The notes under the pieces are model-generated. The model saw nothing but the letters and a program-made list of their open reading frames with translations, ran no database searches and had not been told where the DNA came from. From assembly GCF_003201285.1 (NCBI RefSeq), contig NZ_QICS01000002.1:558001-622000 (forward strand): DNA of 64,000 nucleotides, read 5' to 3'. Within the stretch, counting starts at the first letter, position 1; each line of letters opens with the position of its first letter. The stretch comes from Lachnotalea glycerini. Its GTDB lineage: Bacteria; Bacillota; Clostridia; Lachnospirales; Lachnospiraceae. Below are positions 9,663 through 16,263 of this stretch, one piece after another. A program made the position numbers and the translations under genes.

Positions 9663-10454
9663 ATGTACCAGCCAAAGTTAAGGAAAAAAAGAAATGGTGT
9701 TCCTATCATGTGCAATGGTGAGATTGATGCTCATGCAGAAGAATTTTTAAAAGACTATAATCCTTCCGTATTAAAGATCCCACAGCCAGTAAACATGGAG
9801 GAATTTGCAGAATTCTATCTGGATTTGACCTTGGATTATACATACCTTTCCCATTGCGGACTGATTTTAGGCAGGATGGTATTCCAGGATACAGAAAGGG
9901 TTCCAATTTATCTTCCAGAAGAAAAGTGTGCGGATTATCTGTATGCCAAGAGAGGTACCATGCTTATCGACAATACAGTGCTGGAAGACTGGAAGGAGCA
10001 CCGGCTGCGCTCCACGATTGGACATGAATGCGGCCACTGGGTATTTCATTCGGACTTTTATGCATATGCCAAAAGCAGAAATAACCAGAAAAAAATAGTA
10101 GCATCAGGAATCGTAGGATGTAAAAAGTCAGATATTGAGGGTGGATTGGAGATAATCGGGAAGAAACGGCTGGTTACTGATATAGACTGGCTGGAACATC
10201 ATGCGAAATATTTCAGTGCCGCTATATTGATGCCGAAAACACCGTTTATCAATGCAGTATCAGACTTGACTGCCACCCCTTATTTTAATGAATCAGATTT
10301 AGCAGAGAAACTTTCAGGGATATTTCAGGTATCACCTGTTTCTGCCAGTATCCGGTTATCACAGTTGGGATTCACCCAATATGCAGGCAAGAACGCAAAT
10401 ACTCATGATGAAAGACAGCTTAACATATTCCGGCAGATGCCAGGCACTCTGTAA
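9663..10454 (+). CDS. ImmA/IrrE-family metallo-endopeptidase
   Basis: This 263-residue protein has the zinc motif HECGH in STIGHECGHWVFHSDF (about residues 119-134) and a downstream HHAKYFSAAILMP segment typical of ImmA/IrrE peptidases, ending in a helical domain. In the ICEBs1 paradigm ImmA cuts the partner XRE repressor and derepresses the element. The gene overlaps nothing and starts at ATG 9663, just after the XRE stop. It probably controls lysogeny. The stop codon is embedded in a 9-bp hairpin at 10444-10466. Confidence 0.88.
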   Translation: MYQPKLRKKRNGVPIMCNGEIDAHAEEFLKDYNPSVLKIPQPVNMEEFAEFYLDLTLDYTYLSHCGLILGRMVFQDTERVPIYLPEEKCADYLYAKRGTMLIDNTVLEDWKEHRLRSTIGHECGHWVFHSDFYAYAKSRNNQKKIVASGIVGCKKSDIEGGLEIIGKKRLVTDIDWLEHHAKYFSAAILMPKTPFINAVSDLTATPYFNESDLAEKLSGIFQVSPVSASIRLSQLGFTQYAGKNANTHDERQLNIFRQMPGTL

Positions 10455-10466
10455 ATGACAGAGTGC
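10444..10466 (+). other. Hairpin over the immA stop codon
   Basis: GCACTCTGT and ACAGAGTGC form a perfect 9-bp stem with a 5-base loop that includes part of the stop codon. No T run follows, so it may be an mRNA-stabilising hairpin or a weak terminator. Confidence 0.45.
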
Positions 10467-10484
10467 TAATCTTAAAGTGATTGT

Positions 10485-10502
10485 GTCAGGTACATAGTTG
10501 AC
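10485..10502. promoter_or_regulatory. Operator-like palindrome, copy 2
   Basis: GTCAGGTACATAGTTGAC matches the copy at 9186 in length and arms (GTCA...TTGAC). It lies 31 bases after immA and 32 bases before copy 3. The TTGACA formed at 10498-10503 could be a -35 box for the early phage transcript. Confidence 0.55.
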
Positions 10503-10533
10503 ATTTTAAATGGCTTATTTTTTTGTACCATAT

Positions 10534-10551
10534 GTCAACTAACTCATTGAC
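10534..10551. promoter_or_regulatory. Operator-like palindrome, copy 3
   Basis: GTCAACTAACTCATTGAC is the third copy of the 18-bp site, 20 bases before the next gene. Two operators close together upstream of the early genes fit cooperative repression by the XRE protein. Confidence 0.6.
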
Positions 10552-10571
10552 AGGAAAGGAGCTATACCAAG

Positions 10572-10751
10572 ATGAAGGAGAAAATGAACTGCCCTATATG
10601 CCGGAAGCGGGCATTTGATATATGCTCATCTGTAAACGGGGATATATGGGTAGAACTGAAATGTCCCCATTGCAGGAATATCATACAGGTCCGTTACAGG
10701 ATTTGCAGCATTCAGGAAGAAAAAATGAAAGAAGAATTAGTAACATATTAA
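10572..10751 (+). CDS. Small zinc-finger protein (Com-like)
   Basis: This 59-residue protein starts at ATG 10572 behind GGAAAGGAG. Residues CPIC and CPHC are about 25 apart (MNCPICRKRAFDICS and ELKCPHCRNIIQVRY), which resembles small phage Com-type zinc-finger proteins; Mu Com is a translational activator of a methylase. Here it is the first early gene after the putative operators, so it may be a small regulator. Function is not established. Confidence 0.65.
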   Translation: MKEKMNCPICRKRAFDICSSVNGDIWVELKCPHCRNIIQVRYRICSIQEEKMKEELVTY

Positions 10752-10792
10752 AAGAAATCTACCGAGCAAAGGGTCCGCATAAGCGCGACACC

Positions 10793-10841
10793 AAATAGCC
10801 GGAGTAAAGCGGAATACCAGCTTACTCCGGCTATTTTTTTT
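10793..10841 (+). terminator. Strong terminator after the first early gene
   Basis: AAATAGCCGGAGTAA (10793-10807) pairs with TTACTCCGGCTATTT (10822-10836) as a 15-bp stem followed by a run of T. It separates the small zinc-finger gene from the sigma-like gene and may be a site of antitermination control. Confidence 0.88.
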
Positions 10842-10898
10842 GCCTGTTTTTCCATTTCTGCTGCTGCCGCTTTACTCACGGGTAAAGAAAGGAGCAGC

Positions 10899-11309
10899 AT
10901 GAGAATCAATTATGAGTTTTTAACCGGAGAGAGGTTGGAAATAGAAGTGGATGACGATATTGGTGAAGTTATCATCGAAATGGAGAAGATGCAGTCCAGG
11001 AGAAACCGTGCCGAAATGAGACGGCATAATTCTCTGGAATTCATGCAGGAGATCCGTGATGGGTATAGCCCAATGCAGTTTGCTGACAATAGGGCGGATG
11101 TAGAACAAATCATTATTCATTCAGATGAGAAAGAAAGGCTGCACCGGGCCATTCAGAAACTGGATCGTAAGGATTCCATAATTGTTAAGAAATATTATTT
11201 TGAGGATAAGACCATGGCGGAAGTCGGAAAAGAATTAGGCATTACAGCAATGGCCGTATCCAAGAGACTGAAAAAAATCCCGGATAAGATAAAAAAACTA
11301 TTGGATTAG
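10899..11309 (+). CDS. Phage sigma-70-like region 4 protein
   Basis: The C-terminal half of this 136-residue protein reads as a sigma region 4 helix-turn-helix: RAIQKLDRKDSIIVKKYYF, EDKTMAEVGKELGITAMAV, SKRLKKIPDKIKKLL. The N-terminal part is acidic with no region 2, so it is not a complete sigma factor. Such proteins are common early genes in Firmicutes phages and conjugative elements, where they direct or regulate transcription. The start is ATG 10899 after AAAGGAGC. A strong terminator precedes it, so an own promoter is expected, but I cannot place one securely. Confidence 0.75.
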   Translation: MRINYEFLTGERLEIEVDDDIGEVIIEMEKMQSRRNRAEMRRHNSLEFMQEIRDGYSPMQFADNRADVEQIIIHSDEKERLHRAIQKLDRKDSIIVKKYYFEDKTMAEVGKELGITAMAVSKRLKKIPDKIKKLLD

Positions 11310-11383
11310 TTTAAAAGATCACTTTCCCGTGGCTATAAGATAGAGGCTTTGAAAATGTCTCAAAAGGAAAGGAGATTTTTACT

Positions 11384-11530
11384 ATGAGGACAGTACGGAT
11401 TATTGTAAGTGGAGAGGATTGTTCAAAGATTATGGTAACGAATGAGAGAACCAAAAAAGGATTCCTATCGTTCCTTTCAGAAAAAAAGAAGTCATTAGCC
11501 ATGTGCGGAAAGGATAGTAGGAAAAGATGA
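11384..11530 (+). CDS. Small basic protein of unknown function
   Basis: This 48-residue ORF starts at ATG 11384 behind AAAGGAGATT. The product is basic (MRTVRIIVSGEDCSKIM at the start, a lysine/arginine-rich end). The stop overlaps the next start as ATGA, which supports translation coupling and a real gene. No domain recognised. Confidence 0.55.
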   Translation: MRTVRIIVSGEDCSKIMVTNERTKKGFLSFLSEKKKSLAMCGKDSRKR

Positions 11531-11886
11531 AAAAGATTTTTATATGTAGCCCTTTTCGTGGAGCTGTAAAAGGGAACAGCGAAAAAGCTGCAAGATTTTG
11601 CAGAAAGGCATATGAGGAAGGCTGTCTCCCAATTGCTCCGCATCTTATGTTCCCTCAATTTCTGAATGAGGATAGTCTCAAAGAGCGTACAGATGGGATT
11701 TCCATGGGACTGGAACTGATGCAGGAGTGTGATGAAGTCTGGGTATATGGAAAGACAACGGATGGCATGGCGCAGGAAGTGAAGTTTGCCATAGAGCATG
11801 GAATTCCGGTCTGGTTCAAAGAGATACAGGAAGGAGGAATGCCGGATGAAGCTGGTAATGATTGTAACAAAGATAACGGGAAATGA
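11527..11886 (+). CDS. DUF4406/DUF7768-like protein (nucleoside deoxyribosyltransferase fold), copy 1
   Basis: The 119-residue protein begins KKIFICSPFRGAVKGN, continues with AARFCRKAYEEGCLPIAPHL and a VWVYG strand, and resembles small phage proteins related to nucleoside 2-deoxyribosyltransferases (SPFRG loop, then an ECDEVWVYG strand). The C-terminus after residue 100 diverges. The neighbouring gene is a diverged paralog. Enzymes of this fold act on N-glycosidic bonds of nucleosides, but activity here is unproven. The start ATG 11527 is coupled to the upstream stop. Confidence 0.7.
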   Translation: MKKIFICSPFRGAVKGNSEKAARFCRKAYEEGCLPIAPHLMFPQFLNEDSLKERTDGISMGLELMQECDEVWVYGKTTDGMAQEVKFAIEHGIPVWFKEIQEGGMPDEAGNDCNKDNGK

Positions 11887-12229
11887 GGAAAATGACCGGG
11901 CCAGGGCTTTGGAATATTGCCGTTTTGCTGCCCATAAGGGAGCCCTGCCAATCAGTTCTTATTTGAATTTCCATAATATTTTCATGGATGAAATTGGAAC
12001 CGCGGTGGAACATTTGCTGACTTTGAGGCTGGCAAAACAAGTGGACGAAATATGGGTATTTGGAAATGAAAAAGATGAGGAAAAACGCGGTCTGATAGAG
12101 AAAGCCTGCCTGGAATATGGCGACCGGGCAAAATACTTTGATGCAAGAGAAATCGGAGAGGAATTATTGCTGTGTACCATGTTCTCTGAGGAATTAATGG
12201 AACGATTGGAAGAGATGGAGGAATGTTAG
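11846..12229 (+). CDS. DUF4406-like protein, diverged copy 2
   Basis: This 127-residue protein keeps the layout of the preceding gene: KLVMIVTKITGN in place of KKIFICSPFRG, ARALEYCRFAAHKGALPISS, then KQVDEIWVFGNE. The glycine-rich first loop differs, so nucleotide binding may be altered. I chose ATG 11846, which has AAGGAGGA at the right spacing, over the longer in-frame start at 11798. The gene starts inside the previous one in another frame and its stop abuts the next ATG. Confidence 0.68.
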   Translation: MKLVMIVTKITGNEENDRARALEYCRFAAHKGALPISSYLNFHNIFMDEIGTAVEHLLTLRLAKQVDEIWVFGNEKDEEKRGLIEKACLEYGDRAKYFDAREIGEELLLCTMFSEELMERLEEMEEC

Positions 12230-12556
12230 ATGGGCAGTGAATTATTGAAGATGGCGGAAGGATTCTCCATGGTAGCGGAGAGCCTACGGAGCCTTGCCGG
12301 GCAGACAGAGATGGTAAATCCATGTACAGATAGAGCAGAGGATACAATGCAGAAGAAGCAGGCAGATACTGCAAAAGCAGATACTCAGGAAAAGAAAGTG
12401 ACCGTAGAGCAGATTCGGGCAGTATTGGCGGAGAAATCCCAGGACGGAAAGACGGTACAGATTAAAGAACTTCTGAAAAAATATGGTGCTGTGAAGCTGT
12501 CTGCCGTGGAAGAGAAAAACTATTCGGCACTGTTTGCTGATGCGGAGAAATTGTGA
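12230..12556 (+). CDS. Small phage protein of the replication block, function unknown
   Basis: The 108-residue product has an amphipathic N-terminus (ELLKMAEGFSMVAESLRSLAG), a charged alanine/lysine linker and a C-terminal helical part with VTVEQIRAVLAEKSQDGKTV. Similar ORFs are often annotated as rRNA biogenesis protein rrp5 in phages, which I regard as an unsupported name. It lies immediately after the DUF4406 pair and its stop overlaps the DUF2800 start (GTGATG), so it belongs to the replication operon. Confidence 0.6.
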   Translation: MGSELLKMAEGFSMVAESLRSLAGQTEMVNPCTDRAEDTMQKKQADTAKADTQEKKVTVEQIRAVLAEKSQDGKTVQIKELLKKYGAVKLSAVEEKNYSALFADAEKL

Positions 12557-13686
12557 TGGGAAGGCATGCTCTGCTATCCGCATCTTCTTCCAGGCGATGG
12601 CTGAACTGTACTCCGTCTGCACGGCTGGAGCAGCAGTTCCCAGCGGACGAGGGAAGTATTTATGCGGAAGAAGGAACCGCCGCCCATGCCCTGGCAGAAC
12701 ATAAGCTGAAACGTCTGCTTAAGAAGCGTTCCAGGCGTCCGGTATCCGATTATGACTGTGATGAGATGGAAGATTGTACAGCTGAATACGTTTCCTTTGC
12801 CATAGAACAGATTGAAAAGGCGAAACAGTCCTGCAAGGATCCGGTCATTCTCATTGAACAGCATCTGGATTTCTCCCGGTATGTACCAGAAGGGTTTGGT
12901 ACCGGGGATTTAGTGATTGTAGCGGACGGAACTTTGTTCATCGTTGATTTGAAATATGGAAAAGGCATTGCCGTGGAAGCGGAGGAAAATCCGCAGATGA
13001 TGCTGTATGCGTTGGGAGCATTGGAGCTTTTCGATGCCATTTATGATATTGAAGGAGTCAGCCTTACCATTCATCAGCCTCGTTTGGAATCTGTCAGTAC
13101 CTGGGAGATTACGGTGGCTGATTTGAGAAAATGGGCAGAAGAATACCTGATTCCAAGAGCAGCATTGGCAGATAAAGGACAGGGTGAATTTGCCTCCGGT
13201 TCCTGGTGCAGGTTTTGCAAAGCCAGGAATCAGTGCAGGGCCAGGGCGGAGAGCTTCCTGGAACTGGCGAAAATGGAATTTCACCTGCCAGCCCTGCTAT
13301 CCGATGAAGAAATTGCAGAGGTATTGAAAAAAGCGGATGAGCTTGCCAAATGGGCGGCAGATATCTATGCCTATGCCCAGGATGAGGCAATCACCCATGG
13401 CAAACATTGGAATGGGTTCAAGCTGGTGGAGGGCAGGAGCAACCGGAAGTACAGCAGTGAAGAGGAAGCAGCGGAGGCTGCAAAGGCAGCCGGGTATACA
13501 GATATTTATAAACAGGTACTCATTGGTATTACGGAGATGGAAAAGCTGATGGGGAAAAAGAAGTTTGCCCAGATACTTGGAAAATTTGTGTATAAGCCAC
13601 AGGGTAAGATTACACTGGCACCGGAGTCGGACAAAAGACAGCCGGTGGAAACAGCAGCCGCAGAAGCGGATTTTAAGGAGGAGTAA
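12556..13686 (+). CDS. DUF2800 protein, RecB/Cas4-like PD-(D/E)XK nuclease
   Basis: This 376-residue protein begins with RHALLSASSSRRWLNCTPSA, the typical DUF2800 opening, and contains EGTAAHALAEHKL, FGTGDLVIVADGTLFIVDLKYGKG (split here into GTGDLVIVADG and FIVDLKYGKG) and QMMLYALGA, the D...(D)XK...Q pattern of Cas4/RecB-type nucleases. A four-cysteine cluster around SWCRFCKARNQCRARA (about residue 215) could hold an Fe-S cluster as in Cas4. It probably processes DNA ends in phage recombination or replication alongside the DUF2815 protein. The start is ATG 12556; an upstream GTG is possible. Confidence 0.88.
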   Translation: MGRHALLSASSSRRWLNCTPSARLEQQFPADEGSIYAEEGTAAHALAEHKLKRLLKKRSRRPVSDYDCDEMEDCTAEYVSFAIEQIEKAKQSCKDPVILIEQHLDFSRYVPEGFGTGDLVIVADGTLFIVDLKYGKGIAVEAEENPQMMLYALGALELFDAIYDIEGVSLTIHQPRLESVSTWEITVADLRKWAEEYLIPRAALADKGQGEFASGSWCRFCKARNQCRARAESFLELAKMEFHLPALLSDEEIAEVLKKADELAKWAADIYAYAQDEAITHGKHWNGFKLVEGRSNRKYSSEEEAAEAAKAAGYTDIYKQVLIGITEMEKLMGKKKFAQILGKFVYKPQGKITLAPESDKRQPVETAAAEADFKEE

Positions 13687-13691
13687 ACCAT

Positions 13692-14243
13692 ATGAACATT
13701 GAAAATAAAAATGCACCGATCACAAAAGTAATCGTACCTTGCAGATTTTCTTATCTGCATTGCTGGGAGGCGAATGCAGTAGATGGCGGGGAACCGAAAT
13801 ATTCCGTATCAGCCATTATTCCGAAATCGGATATGGAAACCATTGAGAAGATCAAGGCAGCCATTGAACAGGCGAAGAAGGATTCCCTTTCCAAGTGGGG
13901 AGGGAAGATTCCTGCCAATTTGAAACTGCCTTTACGTGACGGTGACATTGACCGTCCGGAGGATGAAGCTTATGCGGACAGCTATTTCTTCAATGCCAAT
14001 TCCAGACAGGCTCCCCAGGTGGTCGATAAGAACGTGCAGCCAATCCTGGACCAGTCCGAGGTGTACTCCGGCTGTTACGGCAGGATTTCCGTCAACTTCT
14101 ATGGATTCAACAATAACGGAAACCGCGGCATTGCCGCAGGGCTTGGGAATATCCAGAAGTTAAAGGACGGAGAGCCTCTTGGCGGCAGAACGAATGCGGA
14201 AGATGACTTTGAAGCTATGGAAGAGGAAGATTTTCTTGGATAA
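13692..14243 (+). CDS. DUF2815 protein, likely ssDNA-binding
   Basis: The 183-residue protein has a beta-rich N-terminus (ITKVIVPCRFSYLHCWEAN), YSVSAIIPKSD and VYSGCYGRISVNFYGFNN, with an acidic C-terminal tail ending EAMEEEDFLG. DUF2815 proteins occur between DUF2800 and DNA polymerase in many Firmicutes phages, and the OB-like strands plus acidic tail resemble single-strand-binding proteins. The start is ATG 13692 after TTAAGGAGGAG. The role in replication is inferred. Confidence 0.85.
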   Translation: MNIENKNAPITKVIVPCRFSYLHCWEANAVDGGEPKYSVSAIIPKSDMETIEKIKAAIEQAKKDSLSKWGGKIPANLKLPLRDGDIDRPEDEAYADSYFFNANSRQAPQVVDKNVQPILDQSEVYSGCYGRISVNFYGFNNNGNRGIAAGLGNIQKLKDGEPLGGRTNAEDDFEAMEEEDFLG

Positions 14244-14303
14244 ATGGTACTGGGTGGATGGAGTATCCGCCCGGTTACATAGGGAGAAGCAGGAAAGGGC
14301 GTG

Positions 14304-16250
14304 ATGCAGATGAAACGGATACTGACTATTGATATAGAGACTTATTCCGATGTGGACTTGATAAAATGCGGAGCTTATGCGTATGCGGACAGCCCTGCTT
14401 TTGAAGTTCTTTTGTTTGCTTATAAATTTGATGACGAAGACACCAGGGTTGTAGATTTGGCTCAGGGGGAGGAGCTGACGGATAAAGTAAAGGAAGCGGT
14501 GTTTGATGCTGCTGTGGTAAAAACTGCATTCAATGCCAATTTTGAGCGGACTTGTCTGAGTAAATATTTTGGCGTCCGTCTGCCGCCGGATTCCTGGCAC
14601 TGCAGTGCGGTTCAGGCGGCACTGCTTGCCCTTCCCCGGTCGTTAGAGGACGTTGGGGCGCTGCTGGGGCTGGAAAGGCAGAAGCTAAAAGAGGGCAGGG
14701 ATTTAATCCGCTATTTCTGCGTTCCCTGCAAGCCAACGAAAAGCAATGAGGACAGAACCAGAAATCTTCCTATCCATGCACCGGAGAAGTGGGAATTATT
14801 CAAAACCTACTGCATCCGGGACGTGGATGTGGAATATGCAATCCGGAAGAAGCTGAAAAACTTCTCCATTCCTGAACGTGAAATGGAACTTTACCGCCTG
14901 GACCAGAAAATCAATGACCGGGGCGTTCTGGTGGACAGGGAACTGGTACGGCAAGCGGTATCCGGGGATTTGCTCCATAAGGAGTTGGTGACGAGTCGGG
15001 CATATGAGTTGACCGGAATGGAAAATCCCAATTCCGTTGCACAGATGAAGGAATGGCTGAATGAGCAGGGAGTGGAGGTGGAAAGCCTGGCGAAAAAGGC
15101 GGTCAGGGAACTGATCCAGGAATCCGAAGGGGAAGTGCAGGAATTGCTGAAACTACGGCTTCTGATGGCAAAGACCTCCGTGAAAAAGTATGAAGCCATC
15201 GAGCGCAGCGTATGTTCAGACGGAAGGGTACATGGGTTATTGCAGTTTTACGGTGCAAACCGTACCGGCCGCTGGGCAGGGCGGCTAGTACAGGTACAGA
15301 ATCTCCCTCAGAACCATCTCCCAGATTTGGAGCTTGCAAGGAAGCTGGTGAAGAATGGGCGGTTTGAGGAAGTGGAGCTCTTATATGAGTCTATACCAAA
15401 TGTGCTATCAGAACTTATCCGCACTGCTTTTATTCCAAAGGAGGGCTGTCGGTATCTGGTAGCGGACTTTTCTGCCATTGAAGCCAGGGTGCTGGCATGG
15501 TTGTCCGGGGAGCAGTGGAGACTGGAGGTGTTTGCCACGCATGGCAAGATTTACGAGGCATCCGCTTCCGCAATGTTTCATATGCCGATGGAGGAGGTTA
15601 AGAAAGGCTCCCGATTGCGTCAGAAAGGGAAAATCTCAGAGCTGGCACTAGGCTACGGAGGAGCCGCAGGCGCGCTAATTTCTATGGGAGCGATGGATAT
15701 GGGAATTAAGGAAGAAGAACTTTCTTCTCTGGTTTCAACCTGGAGAAAAGCCAATCCGCATATCACGCAATTCTGGTGGGATGTGGATAAGGCTGCGATC
15801 CAGGCAGTCACCGAGAAAAAGAGGACACAGGCAGGAAGGATTATGTTTGAATACCACAGCGGTATTCTTTTGATTATTCTTCCTTCGGGCAGGAAGCTGT
15901 CCTATGTGAAACCAAGAATGGAGATGAACCAGTTTGACCGGAGAGGACTGACCTATGAGGGAATCGGCGGGAACAAGAAATGGTGCCGGATAGAAACCTA
16001 TGGACCGAAGCTGGTTGAGAACATCGTACAGGGGACAGCCAGAGATTTATTGGCGGAAGCCATGCTGAGGGTAGACAAAGCAGGATATGCAATTGTCATG
16101 CACTGTCATGATGAGATTATAGCAGAAGTGCCAGAAGGAGAAGGTTCTGTGGAGGAACTGTGCAGGCTTATGGCAGTGCCGCCTGTATGGGCAGATGGTC
16201 TACCACTCCGGGCGGACGGTTATGAGTGCAGTTTTTATAAAAAAGATTGA
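14304..16250 (+). CDS. Phage family A DNA polymerase with 3'-5' exonuclease domain
   Basis: This 648-residue polymerase lacks a 5' nuclease domain. The N-terminal exonuclease keeps the DxE motif (ILTIDIETYSD). Motif A is VADFSAIEARVLAWLSG (about residue 385), motif B is RLRQKGKISELALGYGG and motif C is VMHCHDEIIAEVPEG (about 598). It probably replicates the phage genome together with the VapE-type primase/helicase downstream. The start could be GTG 14301, ATG 14304 or ATG 14310; 14304 is a compromise behind GGAAAGGG. Length and order match similar phage polymerases. Confidence 0.95.
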   Translation: MQMKRILTIDIETYSDVDLIKCGAYAYADSPAFEVLLFAYKFDDEDTRVVDLAQGEELTDKVKEAVFDAAVVKTAFNANFERTCLSKYFGVRLPPDSWHCSAVQAALLALPRSLEDVGALLGLERQKLKEGRDLIRYFCVPCKPTKSNEDRTRNLPIHAPEKWELFKTYCIRDVDVEYAIRKKLKNFSIPEREMELYRLDQKINDRGVLVDRELVRQAVSGDLLHKELVTSRAYELTGMENPNSVAQMKEWLNEQGVEVESLAKKAVRELIQESEGEVQELLKLRLLMAKTSVKKYEAIERSVCSDGRVHGLLQFYGANRTGRWAGRLVQVQNLPQNHLPDLELARKLVKNGRFEEVELLYESIPNVLSELIRTAFIPKEGCRYLVADFSAIEARVLAWLSGEQWRLEVFATHGKIYEASASAMFHMPMEEVKKGSRLRQKGKISELALGYGGAAGALISMGAMDMGIKEEELSSLVSTWRKANPHITQFWWDVDKAAIQAVTEKKRTQAGRIMFEYHSGILLIILPSGRKLSYVKPRMEMNQFDRRGLTYEGIGGNKKWCRIETYGPKLVENIVQGTARDLLAEAMLRVDKAGYAIVMHCHDEIIAEVPEGEGSVEELCRLMAVPPVWADGLPLRADGYECSFYKKD

Positions 16251-16263
16251 GGAGGCTGGGAAA

